Origin: Bacteroidales bacterium | GTDB taxonomy: Bacteria > Bacteroidota > Bacteroidia > Bacteroidales > JAADJA01 | Direction of reading: 5' to 3' | NCBI GenBank assembly: GCA_016933115.1 | Contig: JAFGBL010000016.1 | Span: 1 to 37,626, forward strand | Length of the DNA: 37,626 nt | Part shown: piece after piece, positions 26,105 through 36,069 of the stretch | Layout of the letters: every line of letters begins with the position of its first letter | Position numbering within the stretch: the stretch's first letter is position 1 | Notes under the pieces: model-generated | Told to the model about the DNA's origin: nothing | Seen by the model: the letters and a program-made list of their open reading frames with translations, nothing else | The model's database searches: none | Position numbers and translations under genes: made by a program

Positions 26105-26578
26105 TTATCTGTTTATTTCAATGATTTCGAATGGAATTGTCCCGGCTGGTACGGTGATCTCAACAGAATCGCCGACGGTCTTACCCAACAATCCTTTGGC
26201 AATGGGAGAGGTTACACTAATTTTCCCCGACTTCAGGTCGGCTTCCTGCTCGGGAACAATGGTATATGACATTTCCTTATTACTTTTCAAGTTCTTTATG
26301 CGAACTTTGGAAAGTAAAAGTACTTTGGAATTATCCAGTCTTGATTCATCAATAATACGGGCATTCTGCACCAATTCCTGCAATTTGGAAATTTTCAGTT
26401 CAAGCAACCCCTGAGCATCTTTAGCGGCTGCATATTCAGCATTTTCAGAAAGATCACCTTTATCCCTCGCTTCTGCAATCTGTTTTGAAATAGCTGGCCT
26501 TTCAAATTTTATCAATTGATCCAGTTCGTCTTTCAACTTTTGCAATCCTTCTTCGGTATAATATGAAAATTTTGCCAT
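26105..26578 (-). CDS. greA: Transcription elongation factor GreA
   Basis: A 157-aa factor that enters the RNA polymerase secondary channel and stimulates cleavage of backtracked transcripts. The N-terminal antiparallel coiled coil covers about residues 1-75, with the acidic tip DLSENAEY at 42-49. The C-terminal FKBP-like domain has SPIAKGLLGKTVGDSVEITVPAG. An in-frame ATG at 26626 would add 16 residues (MGGSFQLLKSQLIHWV), but these come from the upstream hairpin region and lack family likeness; MAKFSYYTEEGLQKLKDEL is the usual start. It is followed by the HIT gene. Confidence 0.95.
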   Translation of the reverse strand: MAKFSYYTEEGLQKLKDELDQLIKFERPAISKQIAEARDKGDLSENAEYAAAKDAQGLLELKISKLQELVQNARIIDESRLDNSKVLLLSKVRIKNLKSNKEMSYTIVPEQEADLKSGKISVTSPIAKGLLGKTVGDSVEITVPAGTIPFEIIEINR

Positions 26579-26610
26579 GACCCAATGTATTAATTGACTT
26601 TTTAAAAGCT

Positions 26611-26638
26611 GAAAAGACCCTCCCAAGAGGGCCCTTTC
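26611..26638 (-). terminator. Terminator hairpin between the PorV-like gene and greA
   Basis: On the minus strand GAAAGGGCCCTC (26638-26627), loop TTGG, and GAGGGTCTTTTC (26622-26611) form a 12-bp stem with two G-U pairs. The T-run is partly inside the right arm, and a short AGCTTTTAAAAA follows. It lies 37 nt beyond the PorV-like stop and 33 nt before the greA start. Confidence 0.65.
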
Positions 26639-26674
26639 AATAGTTTTGTATGTATTAAATTTTAACTTTGGTAA

Positions 26675-27742
26675 CTACAGGGTAAATCTTATCCCGATAG
26701 AATGTATACTTTTAAAGTGATCTGTTGGTCTGTAAGCATAATCCACTGCAAAAACACCTCCTTTTTCTTTGTTCAGGGGAACCTGAACTGAAAAACCGCC
26801 ACTGAAACCCTTATTTGCATTTGTTCTTTCGGGGTCGGTAATTTCAGCGTTAATACCTTCCTCATAAGCATAAGCACCACGCAATACAACCAAATTTCTG
26901 AATGAAAACTCTGCACCAAAAATTACCTGATCTTTGGTAAAGGAATTTGATACGAAATTACCTGCTAAAGAAAAACGGGTTGAATGCTCGAACAGAAAAT
27001 CATATGCCACTCCAATATTTAGCTGAGCCGGCAATTCAAACGATGCTCCGCGTTGAGTTGTGGTAAACTGGTCATCATTTCCAGGAATAAAAGTTCTAAG
27101 GGAGTAACCGTCACCTGAGAATTTCATTTTTGGTCCAACATTTCGTAAAGAAATCCCGAATTTGATATTTTCCTGTTCTCCTGTAATATATTGAATTCCT
27201 GCATCAATTGCAATCCCTTGTGCCGAAGCATCTGCAATGGACTCCGAAATAATTTTCAAGTTCAAACCTCCAAAAATACTGTTTGAAAATGCTTTGGAGT
27301 AAGCCAGGGCAATATTCAGATAACGAGGTGAAAATGTACCTATACCGCCTTCAGGGTCATCAATGGTGGTTATCTCGATTTCACCGAAATTCATTGACAT
27401 AATACTTAATCCCAGAACACCCGCTTCGCCTATTCTCTGGGAAAAACCAAAGCTCATCAGTTTGATATCGGCTCCACGCATCCAATCGGTATAGGAGAAT
27501 ATCAACTCTGTTTTAGAAGTATGTGCCATGCCCGCAACGTTATTAAACATACCTTCCAGTCCCTGCACGGATGCTACATTTACACCACCCCATCCCGAGC
27601 TCCTGGCCCAGGGATTGATCAGCAATTCTGCTGCACCGGCTTGCCCCGACCGGTCTTTATTCCCGGCTTGGACATTGGTTGTAGTAACAGCCATTAATCC
27701 GATTAAAAATATCGCAATCCAGTATTTATAAATGTTCTTCAT
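26675..27742 (-). CDS. PorV/PorQ-family outer-membrane protein
   Basis: A 355-aa beta-barrel protein with a signal peptide at about 1-26 (ends NVQA). The start of the mature protein, with AAELLINPWARSSGWGGVNVA and then GMFNNVAGMAHTSKTELIFS, matches the PorV/PorQ (former UPF0164) family. The C-terminus ends with the alternating pattern of a last barrel strand (SIHSIGIRFTL). PorV shuttles cargo from the T9SS translocon to the attachment complex, and PorQ is part of that complex. Paralogs like this one, sitting next to a T9SS-type protein, have no tested role and may be dedicated to that cargo. It is 42 nt downstream of the 1471-aa gene. Confidence 0.85.
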   Translation of the reverse strand: MKNIYKYWIAIFLIGLMAVTTTNVQAGNKDRSGQAGAAELLINPWARSSGWGGVNVASVQGLEGMFNNVAGMAHTSKTELIFSYTDWMRGADIKLMSFGFSQRIGEAGVLGLSIMSMNFGEIEITTIDDPEGGIGTFSPRYLNIALAYSKAFSNSIFGGLNLKIISESIADASAQGIAIDAGIQYITGEQENIKFGISLRNVGPKMKFSGDGYSLRTFIPGNDDQFTTTQRGASFELPAQLNIGVAYDFLFEHSTRFSLAGNFVSNSFTKDQVIFGAEFSFRNLVVLRGAYAYEEGINAEITDPERTNANKGFSGGFSVQVPLNKEKGGVFAVDYAYRPTDHFKSIHSIGIRFTL

Positions 27743-27784
27743 GCTATATTATTTTTTATTTTATTGAATCCGATTACGAAAAAT

Positions 27785-30700
27785 TTAAAATTGCTTGAAA
27801 TCCTCAACTCTCAATGATCCAAACCACTTTAATATCCTTTGTTCACCTGTGATATTATCTTTCACATGGATCATGTATACACCACCTGCAATAGGAATTC
27901 CCGCATAATTTTTCAGATCCCAGTCAAGATAAGTAACAGGGTCATCTTTGGTATATTGCCTGATCAATGTTCCACTTACATTATAGATTGTTACCGTACA
28001 ACTCTCCGGAAGGTTGGTTATCTTAACCCGAGTATCCAATGCAGAACGCTCGTAACCGGGAGCAACTGCAAAAGCATAATACGGGTTTGGCACAACGTTG
28101 ATCAGGTCCAGATCCTGTTTCGCTTTTTCTTCATTATACATTGAAGTTGCAATTCCTTCCGTTGAAAACCTGTACATTGGATAATGGTCATTGTCAGCCT
28201 CGTATTGTCCGGATTTTAAAGGCGCAGCAAAGTAACGCTCATACGGTTTAGCAATTCTAATTTTGATTGTTACATTATTGGAAAGCCATTCTTGTTGCGG
28301 ATCTGAAAGCGGTATTCCCACATACATGGTACTTGCAAAGCATAATTGTCTGTAAATTTCCTCAATAGCCTGAATCGTATCAAAGGTAATCACATCCACA
28401 AGGGCTTTACAGGCATCATATGCGGGGAACTTAAATTGTAAAGTATCCTGCCCACCCTGACCATAAGTTTTCAGAAATTCTCCGCTACGCATGACATATA
28501 CATAATGTTTTCCGCCAAAAAGTACATCATTATAGGGAGCACTTAATAGAGAGGACGTTGGATTAAACAACATATCCCTTCCATTTTCACCTACCAACCA
28601 GGAATCCTCACCAAACATAATATTAAGACGCTCACCGGTTTCGAGATTTACTGCATAACCGGGGAACCAACTCATTCCATAAGGCAGTATATAGGCCGGA
28701 TCATTTGGATCCAGAGTAGGTTCTGCATTTTGGACTGCGGCATTTCCATCTTTGTCTAATGATGGTGATTTTCTCAAGTTAAAACGTGTAGCTCCTCCTT
28801 CTGCAAGTATGGGTTCGGGGCACATTTCCAATACTGCACTCCGGGTCCACTTGGTTTTATCTGAAGTAAGAACGATGTCAACACTTGAGAGTTCTTTCAG
28901 TCCTCCACTTTGAGATTTGGAAGTAGATTGGGTTCCATAAGCGGGTGCTGCACCATTGTCGTCCTGATTATCGTATGCACACATACAATAGGGAGCCCAT
29001 GTGCCGCCAATAATTTTTTCAAAAGCTTCGTCGGGATCCCATGGATTTGAAGGCATGTTCCAGTCATCATTTTGCGGATTATTGGGATCCCTGTAAGCTC
29101 CGCTTCGTATCCAGTTTAAGGAGCTAAAGGGTATATCATCATCAGGAACACCTGACAGCCACCTCCTTGAACTATCTGCGTAAACAATGGCTGAATTTAT
29201 CAATCCATTGTTATCTGCAAAAAATTCATAAACAGGATTTCTTTCTTCGTTATTTGTTTCTCCTATTTTGGAGGGTCCTGCGTTGAATACAGGTCCGATT
29301 GTAATAGAAATTCCCAAATCGGGGAACAACTGTTCATAATTCAGGTTGGTGCTTGTATCTGCCATATATTGATTACCTGTGTTTTCATCAATTAACCACC
29401 ACCTGGGAGTAGCATTTACACCAACGGTATCTCCGCCGGGAGCCAATCCTTCTGTACCGGTAACCCGCTCATAGGTATAATGATAAAAGATAGTATCAAA
29501 TTTGAGCAAATAATTTGCTGCTTTTACATTTAGAGGATCAATAACTTTAATATTGATTGGCCCCCTTCCATATTGATAAACCGGCTGATAAACGATCGGA
29601 TAGTTGGGATCCCCGTAATTTACGGTATCACCATCCGCTGTAATTCCAGCCGGAGATTTACTAAACAGCTCTTCCATCGATTCCTGGCTCCAATCAACTT
29701 CCTGTCCACCATTACCCTTTCCTTCAAGGCGGGTAACCTGCGGACCATCACCATAAGAACCATTCATAACCACCCCATTGACCGATTGATGCGGAATGGC
29801 AGTGTACAGTTGAATATTCTTCCTTCCTGACAAATAGGGTTTCTTTTGTCCATCGAGAGCCAATGGATCGGTTTGGTCATACTCTTTAAAATTGTTATAA
29901 CCATAGGCAATTACACTATAATAATATTGTTTATGGTTTACAAGTGTTCTATCATCTGTAGCGAAAGCATCTTCAAAAAGCCTGAATGAGTGGGAAATGC
30001 CATTATCACCCCCTTCCACTTCAATTACGGGAACATTGGCTCCAATCGCCTGATCAAAATTGTAATTAACAATTTTCCCGACCCTGTTTTTTACGTCAAA
30101 TTGGGCTACCAGCCTTACTTTATTAGCATCATACCTGCTTTCAGACAAAGTGACGGTAGCATCTTTCAATTGAAAAATCAGGTAACCTTCAAAACGGTAG
30201 TATGGGTCATATTCCAATCCGGTTCCTATTAAAGAATCCGGAGTTTGAGCTTTAATTTGAGGGTCAAGCTCTTGATATGATTCCTTGTAGTTATTTGAGG
30301 TACGGCTATTTGAAATATAAACAATCAATTCGTTGTTCATTTCACGGAAGGTAAGATCCGGGGCATCGGGTCCATTTATAACTTTAAAACAATTATCGAA
30401 TAACGCCTGACATTTATCATCTACCACCCTCAATAACTGAACTGATGCCCAGGGGCCACCAGAGATAGCCCTTGCCCATGGAATTCCAACCGTAATATAA
30501 TTCACAGCTCCGGGTTTTAATGTAAATGGTCCGGCTGATTGCATAAACCTTCTATCAAATGGGTTATTTCCAACTTCTTCTTCTGTCCAGTAATTACCTT
30601 CCTGGTTCAATCCGCCATTGGGCAATTGTCCCTGGGTTCCCCAATTACATGGATCGGTATCGCCGGGGAACATGAAATCACATTCAGGGCCGAGAGCACC

Positions 30701-32200
30701 CGGATTTGAGTTATGGGCATTTCCACCATAAAGCATCCTTGAATTATCCCTCCAGATACCTCTTAAATAGTTATAATATTCAGGTGCAATTTGAGGATCT
30801 CCCTGTACTCCGCCGGTATTGTTATGGTAAACAAAACGCCTCATCCCAAAACGCTCATCATCAACAATTCCGTTACCGAAGTTAACACCATTGATGGCTT
30901 CTGACCTGACTTTGAAATAACCGCTGGCAGTATCGCCAACACCATAGGTTAAAAATATTTCTGCCCCATTTGCATTTACAATGCTACAATCGTTAATTGT
31001 CGGGCCTAACAAACCATCTCCAAAGTATGAAGGATTATCACAAGTGTCAGGATCCATATAAGGCCCCTGGAAGAAGTCAATACCAATGGCCGGTGGCTGA
31101 TCTCCGTAAGCTTCAGGTTCGCCACCCCCATCAACGGGTGTACCATTATAACAATAACCCAATCCCCTGTTTACATCACATCCAACATAGTCATCCTGTG
31201 CATAACCCAGGTCGGTATCCACCCATGGACTAAAATAAGTTTGTGTAAGTACATAGGTAGAACGGTTGATGATCTCATAACTATAAAAGGTCATGTTATT
31301 GATTTCATCATTGGTAGCAAAAGCAAATGCCTGTGCCCTGATCTCCATTCCGATTGCAGCACCATTGGTTTCTGAGTGGAAATTTCCTTTATCATTGAAA
31401 ACCCACCACATGGTTTCATCACCTTTTAAAACCTGGTCGACCAGTATTCCTCCGAAATAGTCCTCATATAACTCGGATTCCATTGTGGGAGTGGGAACAT
31501 AATTTGGATCTCCGGCATAATTTAACGGGCACAATTCATTGGTCAGGTCATAGTATGGATAATCACCGCTATTTGGATCATAATCACCATCGCCGTCAAC
31601 ATCCTTGAACGGTGCCATGTAATAACTTTGACCTTTGGAAATATCTCCGTGGGCAGGATATTCTGTAATTGATCTGGGAATCGTATACCCCGGAAAGTCT
31701 TCTGCTTTGTTATCGCTTGTATACCATTGTATAAACTCATCAATTTCGGCCCTGGTTGTCACAAAAAAGCGGTCCCATTTTGCACATTCATCCTCTCCAA
31801 TTGCAGCTGTACCGTCTATGGTCAAAGGGCCTGTCCAATAGTCCTGTCCAACCTGGCGATACCTTAAGCCTGCAAGTTTCAGCTGGTTGTTAATATCCAA
31901 TCCTCCGATCCATAGAGAACCTGAAAACAATGAGGTTGCCGAACCATTTGCAGGTACAAAATACTGGGCACCAATACCACCGGGAAGGTCCCACCACATG
32001 TCACCACCTGTGTTGATCCTACCCCTGACGTTATTTATCTGAAGGAATCTAAAACCGGATGGAGCACCACAACCAGCAGCTGTTGATTTGATACTTTCAG
32101 TGCTCTTAAATTCTCCAAACATATACTCCCTGGCTGTACTGCTTTGGTAAACGACCAACACTATCAGCGTAATAAACAAAGTTCGGAATATATTTCTCAT
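27785..32200 (-). CDS. Large secreted T9SS-type protein (1471 aa)
   Basis: The start at 32200 gives a clean signal peptide (M-R-N-I-F-R-T-L-F-I-T-L-I-V-L-V-V-Y-Q-S-S-T-A); the in-frame ATG at 32236 adds 12 residues that do not fit a signal. A calcium-loop-like D-x-D-x-D segment, DVDGDGDYDPNSGDYP, is at about residues 200-215, followed by MWWVFNDKGNFH, a pattern I recall from other large Bacteroidota proteins of unknown function. The centre is beta-rich with many Asp/Asn/Gly and Trp residues. Residues 1368-1471 form a sorting-domain-like Ig fold (VVPNPYYAF, VTIYNVSGTLIRQY, PIAGGVYMIHV), but the tail continues past the usual end with ITGEQRILKWFGSLRVEDFK. No catalytic motif was recognised. It lies between a TonB receptor and a PorV-like gene. 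Confidence 0.8.
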   Translation of the reverse strand: MRNIFRTLFITLIVLVVYQSSTAREYMFGEFKSTESIKSTAAGCGAPSGFRFLQINNVRGRINTGGDMWWDLPGGIGAQYFVPANGSATSLFSGSLWIGGLDINNQLKLAGLRYRQVGQDYWTGPLTIDGTAAIGEDECAKWDRFFVTTRAEIDEFIQWYTSDNKAEDFPGYTIPRSITEYPAHGDISKGQSYYMAPFKDVDGDGDYDPNSGDYPYYDLTNELCPLNYAGDPNYVPTPTMESELYEDYFGGILVDQVLKGDETMWWVFNDKGNFHSETNGAAIGMEIRAQAFAFATNDEINNMTFYSYEIINRSTYVLTQTYFSPWVDTDLGYAQDDYVGCDVNRGLGYCYNGTPVDGGGEPEAYGDQPPAIGIDFFQGPYMDPDTCDNPSYFGDGLLGPTINDCSIVNANGAEIFLTYGVGDTASGYFKVRSEAINGVNFGNGIVDDERFGMRRFVYHNNTGGVQGDPQIAPEYYNYLRGIWRDNSRMLYGGNAHNSNPGALGPECDFMFPGDTDPCNWGTQGQLPNGGLNQEGNYWTEEEVGNNPFDRRFMQSAGPFTLKPGAVNYITVGIPWARAISGGPWASVQLLRVVDDKCQALFDNCFKVINGPDAPDLTFREMNNELIVYISNSRTSNNYKESYQELDPQIKAQTPDSLIGTGLEYDPYYRFEGYLIFQLKDATVTLSESRYDANKVRLVAQFDVKNRVGKIVNYNFDQAIGANVPVIEVEGGDNGISHSFRLFEDAFATDDRTLVNHKQYYYSVIAYGYNNFKEYDQTDPLALDGQKKPYLSGRKNIQLYTAIPHQSVNGVVMNGSYGDGPQVTRLEGKGNGGQEVDWSQESMEELFSKSPAGITADGDTVNYGDPNYPIVYQPVYQYGRGPINIKVIDPLNVKAANYLLKFDTIFYHYTYERVTGTEGLAPGGDTVGVNATPRWWLIDENTGNQYMADTSTNLNYEQLFPDLGISITIGPVFNAGPSKIGETNNEERNPVYEFFADNNGLINSAIVYADSSRRWLSGVPDDDIPFSSLNWIRSGAYRDPNNPQNDDWNMPSNPWDPDEAFEKIIGGTWAPYCMCAYDNQDDNGAAPAYGTQSTSKSQSGGLKELSSVDIVLTSDKTKWTRSAVLEMCPEPILAEGGATRFNLRKSPSLDKDGNAAVQNAEPTLDPNDPAYILPYGMSWFPGYAVNLETGERLNIMFGEDSWLVGENGRDMLFNPTSSLLSAPYNDVLFGGKHYVYVMRSGEFLKTYGQGGQDTLQFKFPAYDACKALVDVITFDTIQAIEEIYRQLCFASTMYVGIPLSDPQQEWLSNNVTIKIRIAKPYERYFAAPLKSGQYEADNDHYPMYRFSTEGIATSMYNEEKAKQDLDLINVVPNPYYAFAVAPGYERSALDTRVKITNLPESCTVTIYNVSGTLIRQYTKDDPVTYLDWDLKNYAGIPIAGGVYMIHVKDNITGEQRILKWFGSLRVEDFKQF

Positions 32201-32247
32201 AATATTAAATGTTTTAATTTCTTTAAAGACAATCAATTCGGTAACTT

Positions 32248-35200
32248 TTAAAAATTAAACAATACACCAATCCTGATTTGACGAGGCCTGCTATAGTTGC
32301 CGGGTGAATCAATTCTGAGTGCATACAGATCGCGATAAGACTGCGGATCCACTTTCTCGTTGATTTCCCTTTGCCATTCAGCAGCTGCAAGATAACCGTC
32401 ATCGTCCGGGTTACCGGTAGCCGGATAAACAGCAAGTATATTTTTTGTATTAAACAGGTTTAACACTTGCAGATAGACATTGAAATAAGGATTGTGGCCT
32501 CCGGCGGTGGGTTTTAGATAAATATCTTTATCCAACCTCATATCAACCCTGAATTGCCACGGTAATCTTGAACCATTCAGTGTTCCTTTCAGGATTTGTG
32601 TTCCGGCCGAATTGAAGGCGATGATGTTTTCCTGAGCGGTATATGGAGTTCCGGAACCACCGGTGACCTGGAAGTTAACGCCGGTATTTTTAAGCAACTG
32701 AACTACTTTTTCGCTATCAGTACCCTTTCTTCTTTTAATTGACGGGCCATTGTAATCCTTGCCTTCACCGTAACGGAAGTCAAACGAAATGTTAAAATTG
32801 TGTCTTCTGTCCCAATCGAGAGGATTGGTAGTCCTGAGGTTGGGCAGATTCTGAGCTACAAGTGCGGCTGCAGTTGTTGTGCTTGAACCTGTACCATCGG
32901 CAAACTGCAAGGTATAGCTGGCATTGATCCTGGAATTGCTCTTTAGCCTCCTCAGGTCATAGGTGACAGTCAAACCTTTGACGGTTCCAAAGTCGATATT
33001 ATTAAAGGAAGTATAGTCGCGAGGATATGCTCCGTTAAAACGATAAACCTGAATATCATCACGCATTTCACGGTAAAATGCTGTCAATCTCAGTGATGAT
33101 TTCACTGTCAGTTTTTGCTGGAATCCCAACTCATAGTCAATCGTTTTTGTAGGTTTGAGATTCGGGTTGTTAATATTGCCACCGATATTATTAATAAAAT
33201 AATAATCGGATGGTACTGATCGGATACTGTTAAGTGGCCGCTGTGTAAGTACATCATAATGGGCAAAAAATAGTGCTTCATCCGAGATGGGGAAAGAAAA
33301 TGAAATCCTGGGCATGATGCTCCATTGCGGTTCGTAATCTTTAAATGCAGTAGAATTGATCGTTTCCTGGCTCGGGTCAATCAAAAGTGGCGATACGCCT
33401 GAACCTGCATCTAATGCAAATGGATCCTGGATTTCAACCCCATTGGCATTGTACCATGTAAATTCGTCCCTGTAGCCCATGATTTTAGTGGGATTGCTCA
33501 CATTATCAACATAAACAACGTAATCTCCTCCCATGTTTCCTGGATGTTCAACTGCCTCCCCTCCAATTGAGGATACCTCTTTTACCGAATATGCTTCATA
33601 AAAAAGGAAAGGATCCTTTAATACGGGTTGGTTGGCATCAAACCTGTCAACGCGAAGACCCACATTAAAAATAAGATCTTTGAATGAAAACTTGTCCTGA
33701 ATATAACCTGCCATATAAATCGGTTCGTAGGCAGGAATCGGACGGGCGTAATCACCATTTTCATCTTTTTTCGTAAAGAAGTCATCAAAACTGGGGCGGC
33801 TCTTCAATTTATTGCCCTTGTAATCATATCCATAATAATACGCTATGTATTGTCCATCGTACAGCAATTCATCGGCACTAAACATATCAATTGAATATAA
33901 GTCGCCATCGACAGTTTTAGAATGGAGATTTCCATCCCTGTCATAATATTGAATGGAATTATTGTCAAAATCATATGAATCAACCAAAATAAAATCAAGC
34001 CCTTGTTCATCAAGCCCTAACTTACTTCTCAGGTTTTTATCGAACCTGAATTGGGATAATTCGTCATATTTACGATAATAGATTACAGTATCCTGAAAAA
34101 TTTCATCTCTAAAAACAGGAATGGGGTTATCAACATCAAGCTCGCGAATGTGAAAATTTGTAAATCCTCTCATGAGTGTCCACAATGCTTGAGCATTATA
34201 ACTTATTCCGCGTGAAATCCTTTGTTCATAAAGGAAACCAAATTTTAATTCATGGTTTCCAATATCAGCAGCAGCAGAAGCATTGAGGGATATCTGGTCA
34301 TCAAGGGTTTCCCCATAAATACCCTGAATAGCTCCGGGAGCCGCCCACATTTGATAAAATGCATCCGGACCCTCGCCATTTAATTTACCATTGTTTAATT
34401 GCAATTGATCGGAATTTTCCCAGTTACCCTCTTTGTCCGGAAATAATTCATAGATGTAATCAGTATAATTTGCGACATAAGGATTATAATCTGCAGCCTG
34501 AAATACGTATGCTGTATCAAAGTCCCAGCTATTCAATTTCCAAACACCTTCATATTCCTGGCCGTTTATAGTTTCATTGCCCAACTCATAAGTAGCCTGC
34601 TTATAAGTTGTATACTTTCCAAGGTATCCATATTTGAAATAATCATCTTTATGATCTGGATCCATCTGGGTATATTTATCCTGAGAGTAGTCAACCTGGA
34701 TGCTGTAATAAACGTTTTTAATCAGTGAATTGCTTTCACTACTTGTTGGAAATCGCTGTGTAAACCGCCCAAAGACCCTCCATGTATTATTTTCAGTTAA
34801 CAGGTTTTTATCATAATTGAACATGGAGTTGGTAAAACTGAAATTTTTACCGTTATCATAAACAAATTGTCCCCCAAAGGTCAAATTGGTGTACTGGGTT
34901 GTTCTAACATCAATTTTTCCAGATAAATTAACGCCATACCTGCTTGTATTTGGTGTTGCCTTTTGATTTTCGAGGTCACTCATCCGGATGAACTCACCAT
35001 TGGAATAAGTACCACCCGAAGCTAAACCCGATGGCCTTAAAGGATTTTGCTGAAGGCTGGACAAAACATCATCCTTTGCCACATATACTCCATAAGCGGT
35101 AGGACGGCTATCTTCCAGATAGGTAAGGTCGCCAGAAATAAAATAACCCAATAAAGATGTTGCTCCTTCCTTTTTACCTTTGATCAATGGTCCCTGAATG

Positions 35201-35958
35201 TTGAACCCAAGACGGCTCTGTCCAAATGCATCGAGATATTTTGAAGTCTCCAGTTCTATCCCTGCACCGAATGTCCGGGAAGGGCCCTTGGTAGTTACAT
35301 TGATGATACCTCCCCTGGCATCACCATACTGGGCAGGCAATCCACCCAAATAAACCGACACCTGTTCAATAGCACTTTGAGGCAGGCTGGTGGACCCTAA
35401 AACCTTAATACCGTCAATATACATAACGGTTTGATCACTACGGGCTCCCCTCACATTACCCCTTTCACCGTCAGCTGAGAAAACACCACCAATGGTTGTT
35501 GCAATAGAATTTGCATCCCTGTTGGGCATTTTTTTGATTTCTTCTGCTGTAACACTTCCGCCTGTAACGGTTTTATCCTTATCGATCAATGGAATTTTAT
35601 AGTCGGTAACAACTATTTCCTCTAACTGTTGTGCTGAGGATTCCATCTCTACATCATAAAACTGGATCTGATCGGACTTGATAACCATACCCTTGATCAT
35701 AACTGTTTTGTAACCAACATAGGTAGCTTTCAGATCGTAAGTTCCCGGTGAAATTGGTTTAATAATGTAATTACCATCAAAATCGGATGTAGCACCCCCT
35801 TGCAATGTTCCACCCAATTCCAGAATAATATTTGCAAATGGAATGGGTTCCTTGGTATCCGTATCTAGGATCTTACCTTTCAGGGTACCCGATTGTGAAT
35901 AAACTAACAGACTGGCTGCAAATACGAGCCCAATAGTTAATAGTAAATTTCTTAACAT
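32248..35958 (-). CDS. TonB-dependent receptor with carboxypeptidase-like N-terminal domain
   Basis: A 1236-aa outer-membrane receptor. The signal peptide is about 1-21 (ends LLVYSQ). Residues of about 23-110 are a CarboxypepD_reg-like fold (GTLKGKILDTDTKEPIPFAN, DFDGNYIIKPISPGTYDLKA). A plug domain spans about 113-240, with LEEIVVTDYKIPLID at its start and GGLPAQYGDARGGIINVTTK at its end. The rest is a 22-strand type barrel ending in R-I-G-V-L-F-N-F with the terminal Phe that BAM recognises. It lacks a SusD-like neighbour and does not look like a standard SusC. The ligand is unknown. The next gene starts 47 nt downstream, and the three genes to 26675 look like one unit. Confidence 0.92.
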   Translation of the reverse strand: MLRNLLLTIGLVFAASLLVYSQSGTLKGKILDTDTKEPIPFANIILELGGTLQGGATSDFDGNYIIKPISPGTYDLKATYVGYKTVMIKGMVIKSDQIQFYDVEMESSAQQLEEIVVTDYKIPLIDKDKTVTGGSVTAEEIKKMPNRDANSIATTIGGVFSADGERGNVRGARSDQTVMYIDGIKVLGSTSLPQSAIEQVSVYLGGLPAQYGDARGGIINVTTKGPSRTFGAGIELETSKYLDAFGQSRLGFNIQGPLIKGKKEGATSLLGYFISGDLTYLEDSRPTAYGVYVAKDDVLSSLQQNPLRPSGLASGGTYSNGEFIRMSDLENQKATPNTSRYGVNLSGKIDVRTTQYTNLTFGGQFVYDNGKNFSFTNSMFNYDKNLLTENNTWRVFGRFTQRFPTSSESNSLIKNVYYSIQVDYSQDKYTQMDPDHKDDYFKYGYLGKYTTYKQATYELGNETINGQEYEGVWKLNSWDFDTAYVFQAADYNPYVANYTDYIYELFPDKEGNWENSDQLQLNNGKLNGEGPDAFYQMWAAPGAIQGIYGETLDDQISLNASAAADIGNHELKFGFLYEQRISRGISYNAQALWTLMRGFTNFHIRELDVDNPIPVFRDEIFQDTVIYYRKYDELSQFRFDKNLRSKLGLDEQGLDFILVDSYDFDNNSIQYYDRDGNLHSKTVDGDLYSIDMFSADELLYDGQYIAYYYGYDYKGNKLKSRPSFDDFFTKKDENGDYARPIPAYEPIYMAGYIQDKFSFKDLIFNVGLRVDRFDANQPVLKDPFLFYEAYSVKEVSSIGGEAVEHPGNMGGDYVVYVDNVSNPTKIMGYRDEFTWYNANGVEIQDPFALDAGSGVSPLLIDPSQETINSTAFKDYEPQWSIMPRISFSFPISDEALFFAHYDVLTQRPLNSIRSVPSDYYFINNIGGNINNPNLKPTKTIDYELGFQQKLTVKSSLRLTAFYREMRDDIQVYRFNGAYPRDYTSFNNIDFGTVKGLTVTYDLRRLKSNSRINASYTLQFADGTGSSTTTAAALVAQNLPNLRTTNPLDWDRRHNFNISFDFRYGEGKDYNGPSIKRRKGTDSEKVVQLLKNTGVNFQVTGGSGTPYTAQENIIAFNSAGTQILKGTLNGSRLPWQFRVDMRLDKDIYLKPTAGGHNPYFNVYLQVLNLFNTKNILAVYPATGNPDDDGYLAAAEWQREINEKVDPQSYRDLYALRIDSPGNYSRPRQIRIGVLFNF

Positions 35959-36005
35959 ACCATAATTATTTTATGTTAAATATACACTGTGCTTCAAAAA
36001 GGGGG

Positions 36006-36038
36006 TAAAGTTAATAATAAAAAAATGTAAACTCCAAA
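36006..36038 (-). promoter_or_regulatory. Promoter candidate for the TonB receptor operon
   Basis: On the minus strand TTTG (36038-36035), 21 nt, then TAACTTTA (36013-36006), one base off TAnnTTTG. Expected transcription start near 36000 gives a leader of about 40 nt to the ATG at 35958. It lies after the stop of the small acidic protein, so the receptor operon may be transcribed on its own. Confidence 0.45.
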
Positions 36039-36069
36039 ATTTTTTACCGCAATCAATCCAATGAAGCGT

